Shown one piece after another: positions 16,735 to 24,701 of a stretch of 64,000 nt of DNA (position 1 is its first letter; each line of letters opens with the position of its first letter). The notes under the pieces are model-generated. The model searched no databases. It was not told the DNA's origin and was given only the letters and a program-made list of their open reading frames with translations. The translations under genes and the position numbers were made by a program. The DNA comes from an uncultured bacterium (GTDB taxonomy: Bacteria; Cyanobacteriota; Vampirovibrionia; Gastranaerophilales; Gastranaerophilaceae), in NCBI GenBank assembly GCA_902462155.1, contig CABQAQ010000010.1, forward strand, positions 14,503-78,502, in the 5' to 3' direction.

Positions 16735-19335
16735 TTGAGTCAAAAGAATTTATTTGAAGATGGAAAAATTGTACCGGTAAATATACGAGATGAGATGAAA
16801 AGATCGTATATAGATTATGCAATGTCAGTAATAATAGGAAGAGCATTGCCGGATGTAAGAGATGGTTTAAAACCGGTACATAGACGAATATTATACGCAA
16901 TGAACGAGCTTGGAATGACACCTGATAAGCCGTATAAGAAATCAGCAAGAATAGTCGGGGAAGTACTAGGTAAATACCATCCACACGGAGATTCTTCGGT
17001 ATACGAGGCATTAGTCAGAATGGCTCAAGATTTTGCAACAAGATACCAGACAATAGACGGCCACGGTAATTTTGGATCAGTAGATGGCGACTCAGCAGCT
17101 GCAATGCGTTATACAGAAGCAAGGATGAATAAAATAACGACATCTATGTTGGCTGATATAGATTGCGAAACAGTAGATTTCGTACCAAACTTTGACGGAT
17201 CATTGGATGAACCAAGCGTATTGCCCGTAAGATTACCTATGATGCTATTAAATGGTGTATCAGGAATAGCAGTAGGTATGGCAACAAATATACCACCTCA
17301 TAATTTAAACGAGATAGTAGATGGTACAATAGCTCTAATAGATAATCCAAATATAACAATAGATCAATTAATGCATTATATAAAAGGTCCGGATTTTCCA
17401 ACAGCAGCAACGATAGTAGGATTGAATGATATAAAAAAAGCTTATGAAACAGGTCGTGGATCAATAAAAATGCAAGCTGTATCCCAATTTGAAGAGATCC
17501 CCGGCGGCAATGGCAGACAAGCCAGAACAGCTATTATCGTTACTGAAATCCCTTATCAGGTAAACAAAGCACAGTTGATAGAAAAAATAGCAGAACTTGT
17601 ACGAGATAAAAAAATAGAAGGTATATCTGATCTGAGAGATGAATCTGATAGAGAAGGTATGCGAATTGTAATAGAACTTAAACGTGATGCAAAACCTGAA
17701 GTAGTAAAAAATAATCTGTTTAAATATACACAGTTAAGTACTAGTTTTGGTGTAAATATGCTTGCTCTTGTGGGTAAACAACCAAGATTATTAAATCTGT
17801 ATGAGGTGCTTAACGAGTTTGTAGAACATAGAGTAGAAATTATTACAAGAAGAACAATATTCTTCCTAAAAAAAGCAAAAATAAGAGCACATATTTTAAC
17901 CGGATTGTTAATAGCATTACAAAATCTGGATGAAGTAATAGAACTTATTAAGAGATCAAAGACAACAGAAGAGGCAAGAATAGGCCTTATGTCAAGGTTC
18001 GGTTTAGACGTTGATCAAGCTAATGCTATTTTGGAAATGCAATTAAGGAAATTAACAGGTCTGGAACAAAGCAAAATAAAAGAAGAATATGATGAGTTAA
18101 TGAAAAAAATAGCAGAATACGAAAGTATATTAGCTGATAGACAAAAAGTTCTTAATATAATAAAAACCGAACTAAAAGAAGATAAAGAAAAATATGGGGA
18201 TGAAAGAAAAACTCAGATAATAGCTCAGTGTGATGATATGACAATACAAGATTTAACCCCAAATGTTTGTATGGCTGTGTTTATAACAAGACAAGGATAT
18301 ATTAAACGTATTTCTTTAGATACTTTTGAAAGGCAGAATAGAGCTACTCGTGGTAAGGGTGGAATGAAAACAAAAGAAAATGATGATGTTGAACATTTCT
18401 TTACAGCGATGATGCACGACAAAGTATTATTCTTTAGTTCAAAAGGTACGGCTTATTGCTTGAATGTATATGATTTTCCGGAAGGATCAAGACAAGCTAA
18501 AGGATTACCTATAATAAATCTACTGCCAATAGATCAAGATGAGCAGATAACTGCAGTTGTACCGGTTTCATCTTTTAGTGAAACGTCAAATTTAATTATG
18601 CTAACTAAAAAAGGTTATATAAAGCGTATAGGATTAGATAATTTTGCAAATATAAGAAAAAATGGTCTGATAGCAATAGGTTTGGAAGAAGATGATAGCT
18701 TAAATTGGGTAAAACAAGCAGAGGATGTAGATGAAGTTGTTATAGGAACAAGTTCCGGAATGGCAATAAGATTTGCTATAGAAGATTTAAGACCATTAGG
18801 CCGAAGTGCTCGTGGAGTAAATTCGATGAAATTACGTTCAGGTGATACAATAATCGGATGCGACATAGTGCCAAGGAATTATGATGCGGATTTATTGGTA
18901 ATTACTTCTGATGGTTTTGGGAAACGGACTAAGTTATCAGAATTTAGACCACAAAATCGTGGTGGATTAGGTTTAATAGCTACGAAGTTCAAATCATCAA
19001 AATCAAGGCTTGTTGCGTTGACAATAGTAGACCAAAAGGATGAGATAATGGTTGTCACGGCAAATGGATTAGTAACACGTATAAAGGCTGAAGATATATC
19101 TTGTCAAGGTCGTCCTGCTACGGGAGTGAAAATACAGAATCTTAATGATAAAGATTATGTAGTAAGTATTAATAAGATAGTAGATACAGATAGTCAAGAA
19201 TCTTTAGAAGAGGCTTTTCTAAATTGTAAGACTCAGATGGATCCACAGACCAATGAGATTGTTACTAAGAATGATGAACAGTTTGAACAATCTAAGTTAC
19301 TGGATATTGATAGTAATAATAATGAAGATAATTAA
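16735..19335 (+). CDS. gyrA: DNA gyrase subunit A
   Basis: Breakage-reunion subunit of gyrase, which introduces negative supercoils with GyrB. The 866-residue protein has the N-terminal IRDEMKRSYIDYAMSVIIGR and ALPDVRDGLKPVHRRILYAM motifs. The quinolone-determining loop is HPHGDSSVYEALVRMAQDF, with Ser at 87 and Glu at 91, the drug-sensitive type. The catalytic Tyr is in AAAMRYTEAR (about 126). The GyrA-box appears as QNRATRGKGG, which favours GyrA over ParC, and six-bladed C-terminal repeats follow. It uses a TTG start with GGGAG 6 bases upstream. thrS follows after 27 bases. Confidence 0.96.
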   Translation: MSQKNLFEDGKIVPVNIRDEMKRSYIDYAMSVIIGRALPDVRDGLKPVHRRILYAMNELGMTPDKPYKKSARIVGEVLGKYHPHGDSSVYEALVRMAQDFATRYQTIDGHGNFGSVDGDSAAAMRYTEARMNKITTSMLADIDCETVDFVPNFDGSLDEPSVLPVRLPMMLLNGVSGIAVGMATNIPPHNLNEIVDGTIALIDNPNITIDQLMHYIKGPDFPTAATIVGLNDIKKAYETGRGSIKMQAVSQFEEIPGGNGRQARTAIIVTEIPYQVNKAQLIEKIAELVRDKKIEGISDLRDESDREGMRIVIELKRDAKPEVVKNNLFKYTQLSTSFGVNMLALVGKQPRLLNLYEVLNEFVEHRVEIITRRTIFFLKKAKIRAHILTGLLIALQNLDEVIELIKRSKTTEEARIGLMSRFGLDVDQANAILEMQLRKLTGLEQSKIKEEYDELMKKIAEYESILADRQKVLNIIKTELKEDKEKYGDERKTQIIAQCDDMTIQDLTPNVCMAVFITRQGYIKRISLDTFERQNRATRGKGGMKTKENDDVEHFFTAMMHDKVLFFSSKGTAYCLNVYDFPEGSRQAKGLPIINLLPIDQDEQITAVVPVSSFSETSNLIMLTKKGYIKRIGLDNFANIRKNGLIAIGLEEDDSLNWVKQAEDVDEVVIGTSSGMAIRFAIEDLRPLGRSARGVNSMKLRSGDTIIGCDIVPRNYDADLLVITSDGFGKRTKLSEFRPQNRGGLGLIATKFKSSKSRLVALTIVDQKDEIMVVTANGLVTRIKAEDISCQGRPATGVKIQNLNDKDYVVSINKIVDTDSQESLEEAFLNCKTQMDPQTNEIVTKNDEQFEQSKLLDIDSNNNEDN

Positions 19336-19362
19336 AGTAAAGAGAATAGAAATCAGGTAGAA

Positions 19363-21126
19363 ATGATAAAAGATGATTCAACATTAAGTATATTAAGACA
19401 TTCAACTTCGCATATTATGGCACAGGCAGTTCAGAATCTGTTTCCGCAAGCAAAATTAGCGATTGGTCCGGCTATTGAGAACGGATTTTATTATGATTTT
19501 GATTTAGATGGTCATACGTTTAATGATCAGGATTTAAAAGATATAGAATCTGAAATGAAGAAGCTTGTAAAACAGAATTTAGTTTTTGAAAAGTACGAGA
19601 TAAAAGATGTAGAGGACCAGATAAATAAATTTAAAGCCCAAGGTGAAATATACAAAGCTGAATTGTTAGAAGAACATAAGGAAGATAAACCTACGTTATA
19701 TTTAACAAAGGATAGAGAAGGTAAAGTATTATTTAATGATTTATGTGCCGGACCACATGTTCCAAATACCAGTTATATTAAGTCGTTTAAGCTTCTTAGT
19801 GTAGCGGGTGCATATTGGAGAGGCAATGAGAACAATAAAATGTTACAGCGGATTTATGCTACAGCTTTTTGGAATAAGGATGATCTTGATAATCATTTAA
19901 AATTTTTAGAGGAAGCTCAGAAGCGTGATCATAGGAAATTAGCTACTCAGTTGGATTTATTTTCTATAAGGGAAGAAATAGGTAGCGGTTTAGTGTTATG
20001 GCATCCGAATCTTGCTATTGTAAGAGAAGAGATAGAAAATTATTGGAGAGCTGAACATAGAAAACGTGGTTATGTAATAGTTAATACGCCTCAGATTGCA
20101 AAATCAAAATTATGGGAGCTATCAGGTCATATTGATCATTATAAAGAGAATATGTTTTTCATAGAGAAAGAAGAAGATCAGCAGGATCAATATATTGTAA
20201 AACCAATGAATTGTCCTTTTCATATATTAATATATCAATCAAACAGATATAGTTATAGAAGTTTACCATTAAGGATGGCGGAACTTGGAACAGTATATAG
20301 GAAAGAGAAATCAGGTGCCTTATCAGGATTAACTCGTGTACAGGGATTCACCCAAGATGATGCACATATATTCTGTACACCGGAACAGTTAGTTGAAGAG
20401 ATAAATGCCATTATTGATTTTGTAGATGATACATTAAAGATCTTTGGAATGGGATTTGAAGTAGAGTTATCAACAAGGCCGGATGATTTTGTAGGTACGA
20501 TTGAGAACTGGGACAAAGCAGAAGAAGGTTTGAAGAAAGCTTTAGAGGCAAAGGGATTAAAATACGAGATTAATGAGGGTGATGGAGCATTTTATGGTCC
20601 GAAGATAGATTTCAAATTAAAAGATGCTATAGGACGTACTTGGCAAGGTGCTACTATTCAACTTGATTTTAATTTACCGGAGCGTTTTAATTTAAAATAT
20701 CAGGACAAAGATGGTCAAATGAAGACACCTGTAATGTTGCATAGAGTAATTTTTGGTTCTATGGAAAGATTTATGGGAATTTTAATAGAACATTATGCCG
20801 GTGCATTTCCAACTTGGTTAGCTCCTACACAGGTTTGTATAGTTCCTATTGCTGATAGACATCAAGATTATGCAAAAAATATTTTTGATAAATTAATTAG
20901 TAAAGGAATAAGAGCCTCTTTAGATGATAGAAGTGAGTCGATGAACTATAAAATAAGAGAAGCTTTCCAAGATAAAAAGGTACCTTATGCTATTGTTATA
21001 GGTGATAAAGAAATACAGGATAATAAACTTTCTATAAGAAAACGTTCAGTAGGTCCATTTGGAGAAACTGATATTGATTCGTTTATAGATTCTTTAGAAG
21101 AGGAAATTTCTTCTAGAAAAAATTAA
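19363..21126 (+). CDS. thrS: Threonyl-tRNA synthetase lacking the TGS domain
   Basis: Class II synthetase for tRNA-Thr. The 587-residue protein begins directly at the editing domain (RHSTSHIMAQAVQNLFPQAK), with the family's HxxxH near its start. Catalytic-core motifs follow: VKPMNCPFHILIYQ with the zinc Cys, LTRVQGFTQDDAHIFC, and MLHRVIFGSMERFMGILIE. The C-terminal anticodon domain has VPIADRHQDYAKNIFDKL. The usual N-terminal TGS domain (about 60 residues) is missing. The ATG has only a weak AGG upstream, but no in-frame extension carries TGS-like sequence. It is co-transcribed with gyrA and ends at a strong terminator. Confidence 0.96.
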   Translation: MIKDDSTLSILRHSTSHIMAQAVQNLFPQAKLAIGPAIENGFYYDFDLDGHTFNDQDLKDIESEMKKLVKQNLVFEKYEIKDVEDQINKFKAQGEIYKAELLEEHKEDKPTLYLTKDREGKVLFNDLCAGPHVPNTSYIKSFKLLSVAGAYWRGNENNKMLQRIYATAFWNKDDLDNHLKFLEEAQKRDHRKLATQLDLFSIREEIGSGLVLWHPNLAIVREEIENYWRAEHRKRGYVIVNTPQIAKSKLWELSGHIDHYKENMFFIEKEEDQQDQYIVKPMNCPFHILIYQSNRYSYRSLPLRMAELGTVYRKEKSGALSGLTRVQGFTQDDAHIFCTPEQLVEEINAIIDFVDDTLKIFGMGFEVELSTRPDDFVGTIENWDKAEEGLKKALEAKGLKYEINEGDGAFYGPKIDFKLKDAIGRTWQGATIQLDFNLPERFNLKYQDKDGQMKTPVMLHRVIFGSMERFMGILIEHYAGAFPTWLAPTQVCIVPIADRHQDYAKNIFDKLISKGIRASLDDRSESMNYKIREAFQDKKVPYAIVIGDKEIQDNKLSIRKRSVGPFGETDIDSFIDSLEEEISSRKN

Positions 21127-21152
21127 TTTTATTACTTTAAATTTTTAAACAT

Positions 21153-21188
21153 AAATGGCCTTTATAGTTTTTAGAGGCCATTTTTATT
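21153..21188. terminator. Bidirectional terminator after thrS
   Basis: AAATGGCCT and AGGCCATTT form a 9-bp GC-containing stem around a 13-base loop, with T-rich sequence on the plus side and A-rich sequence on the other. It separates convergent thrS and the unknown gene at 21196. Confidence 0.8.
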
Positions 21189-21195
21189 ATAAATT

Positions 21196-22644
21196 TTATT
21201 TTATTTTTGGTTTATATTTATTACGCTCTTTTATTCTTGCATTATTGGATATTTCTGTAAATATTTCTTTTGTAATGTCAAATACAATGTTTGGTATTGT
21301 AATTTTCATAATTTTTAAAAGAGATTGTATCATTGTTGGTATTGATTGTACTAAATCTTGTATATCCAGATCTTTATCTTGGCTATCAGCAACAATTCTG
21401 CCTATAAATCCACCAAGATTATTGATCTCATCTTTTTCATCGCTATGTATATCTTTGTTTGTTATTTCTTTTGAAAATTCAGTAATCTGAGAGAGTACTG
21501 TATTATTTTGAGCGCTATTAAAAGGAGCCAAAATATCTGTAATGGTTTTCATTATTATTTTTATATTATTTGCTTTATCACCGGATAAGCCATTAGTAAT
21601 TAAAGCTTGCATAGCATTTTTAGCAGCTATAAGGCTATTTTCTATATTTAAAGCAGTTTTATTATCATCGGATGTATTTCTTTTTGCACCTAAAGCTAAG
21701 GTGCCTATAATATTGAAAGATTCATTTATTATTTTTATAATATTATCATTTTTAGTTTCGGGTTTTTCTTTAGATTGAGTTATTAAATCTTTTATATTTT
21801 TGCTACTTTTTTTTAATTGTTTTATATCAGTTTTAAAGCCTGCCATTTTGTTAATAGTGTCTAACAGATTACCTTTTGGTAATGCAGCTTTAAGAAAGTC
21901 TAGAATATTATCGTATCTGGTTAATATTCTTGTATTAAGTCTTTTCATATTATGTATCTGAGCTTTTATTTCTTTTACATCGTGTGCTTGTAATTCTAAT
22001 ATTGGTATATTTAATTCTGTTTTGAATTCGTAATTTATATCTTTACTTCTTATTGATAATCTGCTTGCTATTTGACCTAAAGACAAGTGTTCAAAGCCTT
22101 GGATATCTGTTATTTTATCTATTTCATCAGGATTTATATTTAAAGCACGTGCAACTTTTAAAGCTAAAAGTTCTTTATATTCCGGATTAAGCTCGTTAGT
22201 ATCAGTATTATCTGCATTTTCTTCTGATAATTGATTTATAAGTTCATCCAGATCATTTTCAGACATTTCATCGGTTAATACATTTCTGAGAACATATTCC
22301 ATTTCGTCAGAAGAAATATTTTCTACAGAAGATTCGGATTGAAAATCATAGTCAGCTTGAGCATTTTCTTCTATCCAAGCATTAAACTGTTGTTGTTGTT
22401 CTGTATTCTCTATATAATGATTAAAACCGTCTTCACCAAGTACTTCTTGAAGGACATTATTTATGTTAGTTTCAGGTACATTTGAGCTTTCTGATTCAAG
22501 AAAAGGAAAATAATTAGAGTCTATTAATGTAAGAGTACTTAGGAGTTTATTTCGGTTTGGACTGTATGATAATGTATTATTTTTTTGCCAAAGGGAAGTA
22601 TATGTATTCATATCTTGATAGTTGTAAGAATTTATTAATGACAT
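21196..22644 (-). CDS. Unknown 482-residue protein
   Basis: I do not recognise this protein. The first 60 residues are polar and aromatic (NSYNYQDMNTYTSLWQKNN). Residues 60-165 are strongly acidic with Gln/Asn, and the remainder is helical with a basic tail (IKERNKYKPKIK). It has no signal peptide, clear membrane helix or catalytic motif. I start it at the ATG at 22644, which has GAGGTG immediately upstream, rather than the in-frame GTG at 22650 that overlaps that ribosome site. It is monocistronic, with terminators on its 3' side. Flagellar or pilus export substrates can look like this, but nothing here proves it. Confidence 0.75.
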   Translation of the reverse strand: MSLINSYNYQDMNTYTSLWQKNNTLSYSPNRNKLLSTLTLIDSNYFPFLESESSNVPETNINNVLQEVLGEDGFNHYIENTEQQQQFNAWIEENAQADYDFQSESSVENISSDEMEYVLRNVLTDEMSENDLDELINQLSEENADNTDTNELNPEYKELLALKVARALNINPDEIDKITDIQGFEHLSLGQIASRLSIRSKDINYEFKTELNIPILELQAHDVKEIKAQIHNMKRLNTRILTRYDNILDFLKAALPKGNLLDTINKMAGFKTDIKQLKKSSKNIKDLITQSKEKPETKNDNIIKIINESFNIIGTLALGAKRNTSDDNKTALNIENSLIAAKNAMQALITNGLSGDKANNIKIIMKTITDILAPFNSAQNNTVLSQITEFSKEITNKDIHSDEKDEINNLGGFIGRIVADSQDKDLDIQDLVQSIPTMIQSLLKIMKITIPNIVFDITKEIFTEISNNARIKERNKYKPKIK

Positions 22645-23142
22645 TTTCACCTCGTTTGAATATATATTCTATATATAATAAACGTATTTATTATATAAAA
22701 ACTTAATAATATTTAATAAATAATTTACAAAAATTAATAAGCATATAAAAATATGAAACGTAAGAACATAAGGTAAAAATGTGGATTTTCTTAAGTAAGA
22801 AGTAGGTATGGGAAAAATGTGATGGATTTATAAATTTTAAAAGATATAGGAATAAGTGTAAAATAGTGCAAAAGGCAAAAAGCATTTAAAAAATGAAACT
22901 GTACCACTTGAATATGGAATTTTTAAACAGTTTTGACAGGTATTTTTTAAACACATAGGGTTTTTAGTTTTTTCGTATTATAACAGACACGAGCTATTGT
23001 CTTTTAAGAAACACAGTTAATTTTTAAATACAAAGAGCATTTTAGGCTTTTTCGTATTATAAGAGCCAATTTAAACTGTCCTGTCAAATAACAACAACTT
23101 TTTCGTAAGATAATCGTAATTGGTGAAATGTGAGATATAAAA
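22645..23142. other. Gene-poor region with short repeats
   Basis: I see no convincing gene here. It contains three copies of a TTTTTCGTAttATAA-like motif at about 22969, 23048 and 23099 (the last is TTTTTCGTAAGATAA), with the second flanked by GGCT and AGCC that can pair. TTTTGACAGG near 22932 and CCTGTCAAA near 23080 form a longer-range inverted pair. The function is unknown, and a structured RNA or promoter cluster are both possible. Confidence 0.4.
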
Positions 23143-23176
23143 CAAAAAAAAACTCCTTTGATAAAAATAAGGAGTT
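23143..23176 (-). terminator. Terminator after tRNA-Ile
   Basis: On the minus strand AACTCCTT and AAGGAGTT form an 8-bp stem followed by eight Ts. It begins about 22 bases beyond the tRNA 3' end. Confidence 0.8.
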
Positions 23177-23197
23177 AAAATTCATTGTATATAGTTA

Positions 23198-23274
23198 TGG
23201 TGGGCCATCCTGGACTCGAACCAGGGACCTCACCCTTATCAGGGGTGCGCTCTAGCCACCTGAGCTAATAGCCC
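23198..23274 (-). tRNA. tRNA-Ile (anticodon GAT), CCA encoded
   Basis: The minus strand folds into a full cloverleaf. The acceptor stem pairs GGGCTAT with ATGGCCC, the D-loop is TAGCTCAGGTGG, the anticodon loop CTGATAA carries GAT, and the T-arm is GGTTCGAGTCC. The discriminator A is followed by an encoded CCA. It is the only stable RNA in this window with CCA in the DNA. Confidence 0.97.
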
Positions 23275-23288
23275 TTTAGATGTTTACA

Positions 23289-23317
23289 ATATTATCATAG
23301 AAAAAATATTTAATCAA
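23289..23317 (-). promoter_or_regulatory. Putative tRNA-Ile promoter
   Basis: On the minus strand TTGATT (23312-23317) is followed 15 to 17 bases later by GATAAT/TAATAT. It lies about 15 bases upstream of the tRNA 5' end. Both hexamers are good but not perfect matches. Confidence 0.5.
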
Positions 23318-23352
23318 GTATTTTTTAAGGGTATTACAAACAAGCTAAAAGT

Positions 23353-23415
23353 GTCATTTTAAACTTATTTTAGTGTCTTAAAAACTGTAAGGATCCAAAA
23401 TAAGTTTAAAACGAC
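23353..23415. repeat. Long AT-rich inverted repeat upstream of tRNA-Ile
   Basis: Two 19-base arms (23353-23371 and 23397-23415) match as an inverted repeat with one mismatch around a 25-base centre. Each arm contains AAAATAAGTTTAAAA. The element lies between the end of the pilus operon (23461) and tRNA-Ile. It has no T-run, so it is not a standard terminator. The same 15-mer recurs upstream of tRNA-Asn, and a near copy lies upstream of tmRNA. Confidence 0.6.
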
Positions 23416-23460
23416 AATTATAATTACCTTGTAAATATATTTTGTGTGAAATTATATTTT

Positions 23461-24681
23461 TTAAGTTTGATAAGATTGGAATAAAGGCATATATAGAGAT
23501 AAAGCTAAGAAAAGAACCATACAACCAATGAATATAAGCATAATCGGCTCAATAAGCTTGGTCATTGCATCAATAACTTTATCTAGCTCAGTATCAATAT
23601 AATTAATACCTTGTTGAAGCATTTCTCCTAGTCGTCCGGATTGTTCTCCTATGGAAACAAGGAACAACATCATCTGAGGAATAACTTTAGTAGATTTAAG
23701 TGCAATACTTAAATGTTGACCTTCTTGAATACGCTTTGAAGATAATTGAATAGAATCTCTTAACTTGGAATTAGATAAAGTTAAATTAGATAAATACAAA
23801 CAATCAATGATAGGTATACCGGCTTCATAAGCAACCTGTAGCACAGAGAAGAAATTTGTTAAATCAGCTAATTTTAACAGATCCCCAACAATAGGTATTC
23901 TTAAAACTAATCTATCTACGACCCTACGAGAAGACTCATACTTAAAAGTATAATAAATACATAAAACAGAAGCTATAAGAGTAACCGGAAGAACAACCCA
24001 ATATTGATTAAGGAAGTCACCCATATCCATACATATTTTTGTATAAATAGGTAAATCTTTACCCATAGTAGAGAACATATCTTTAAAACAAGGGAATACA
24101 AACATAATCATAATAAGGAATGCAGCTATAGCTAATACTATAACAAATACAGGATAAATTAATGCACCAAAAACACGTCCTTTTATTTGAGATTGTTTAT
24201 ATAAAAGTTCACTTAATCGTCCTAGAGTTTTTTCCATTTCTCCTGAATCTTCACCGGCTTTTGTAAGACCTATATATACTTGTCCAAAAATATGAGGATA
24301 CTTAGCTATAGTATCAGAATAAGTAGATCCGGCTAAGATCTGTGATTTGACCTCACCTGCTACAGCCCTTATACGTGGACTATCAGCATCATTTTCTAAG
24401 AATATTAATGATTCTATAACAGATACACCGGATTGAGTCAAAATTTTGAACGTTTGAGTAAAATCTATTTTCTCCTTTAATGATAAGGGTTTTAATTTTC
24501 CAGCCTTTATTTTATTAGGATTACTCTGAGATGGATTGATCTCCTTTATTTCTATTGGAATAAAGCCAAGATTACGTACTTCTGTTCTAGCCTCTTTCAA
24601 ATTTGTGGCATTAACCTTACCTGTAACAATACTTTGCCCATTTTCTTTTTTCTGGATTGCTTTATAATTAAAAATTCCCAT
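23461..24681 (-). CDS. Type II secretion/type IV pilus inner-membrane platform protein (GspF/PilC family)
   Basis: A 406-residue platform protein of the assembly machine, on which the cytoplasmic ATPase acts to add or extract pilin subunits. The N-terminal FNYKAIQKKENGQSIVTGKV is typical. Two copies of the GspF cytoplasmic domain follow: KEKIDFTQTFKILTQSGVSV with the first EKTLGRLSELLYKQSQIKG, and later LADLTNFFSVLQVAYEAGIP. There are three membrane segments, at about 172-195, 215-240 and 377-400. It ends the operon after the secretin and ATPase genes. Confidence 0.93.
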   Translation of the reverse strand: MGIFNYKAIQKKENGQSIVTGKVNATNLKEARTEVRNLGFIPIEIKEINPSQSNPNKIKAGKLKPLSLKEKIDFTQTFKILTQSGVSVIESLIFLENDADSPRIRAVAGEVKSQILAGSTYSDTIAKYPHIFGQVYIGLTKAGEDSGEMEKTLGRLSELLYKQSQIKGRVFGALIYPVFVIVLAIAAFLIMIMFVFPCFKDMFSTMGKDLPIYTKICMDMGDFLNQYWVVLPVTLIASVLCIYYTFKYESSRRVVDRLVLRIPIVGDLLKLADLTNFFSVLQVAYEAGIPIIDCLYLSNLTLSNSKLRDSIQLSSKRIQEGQHLSIALKSTKVIPQMMLFLVSIGEQSGRLGEMLQQGINYIDTELDKVIDAMTKLIEPIMLIFIGCMVLFLALSLYMPLFQSYQT

Positions 24682-24701
24682 AAAATTTATTCCTAGTTAA
24701 A

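Noticed and set aside
16735..19335. ParC instead of GyrA
   Set aside because: A GyrA-box (QNRATRGKGG) and full set of C-terminal blades are present, which fits GyrA.
22703..22885. 60-residue hydrophobic frame on the minus strand
   Set aside because: Composition fits a chance AT-rich frame. No ribosome site or recognisable feature.
23353..23415. Inverted repeat as the terminator of the pilus operon
   Set aside because: The stem is AT-rich with a 25-base loop and no T-run on the relevant side. Sharing its motif with other stable-RNA upstream regions suggests another role.
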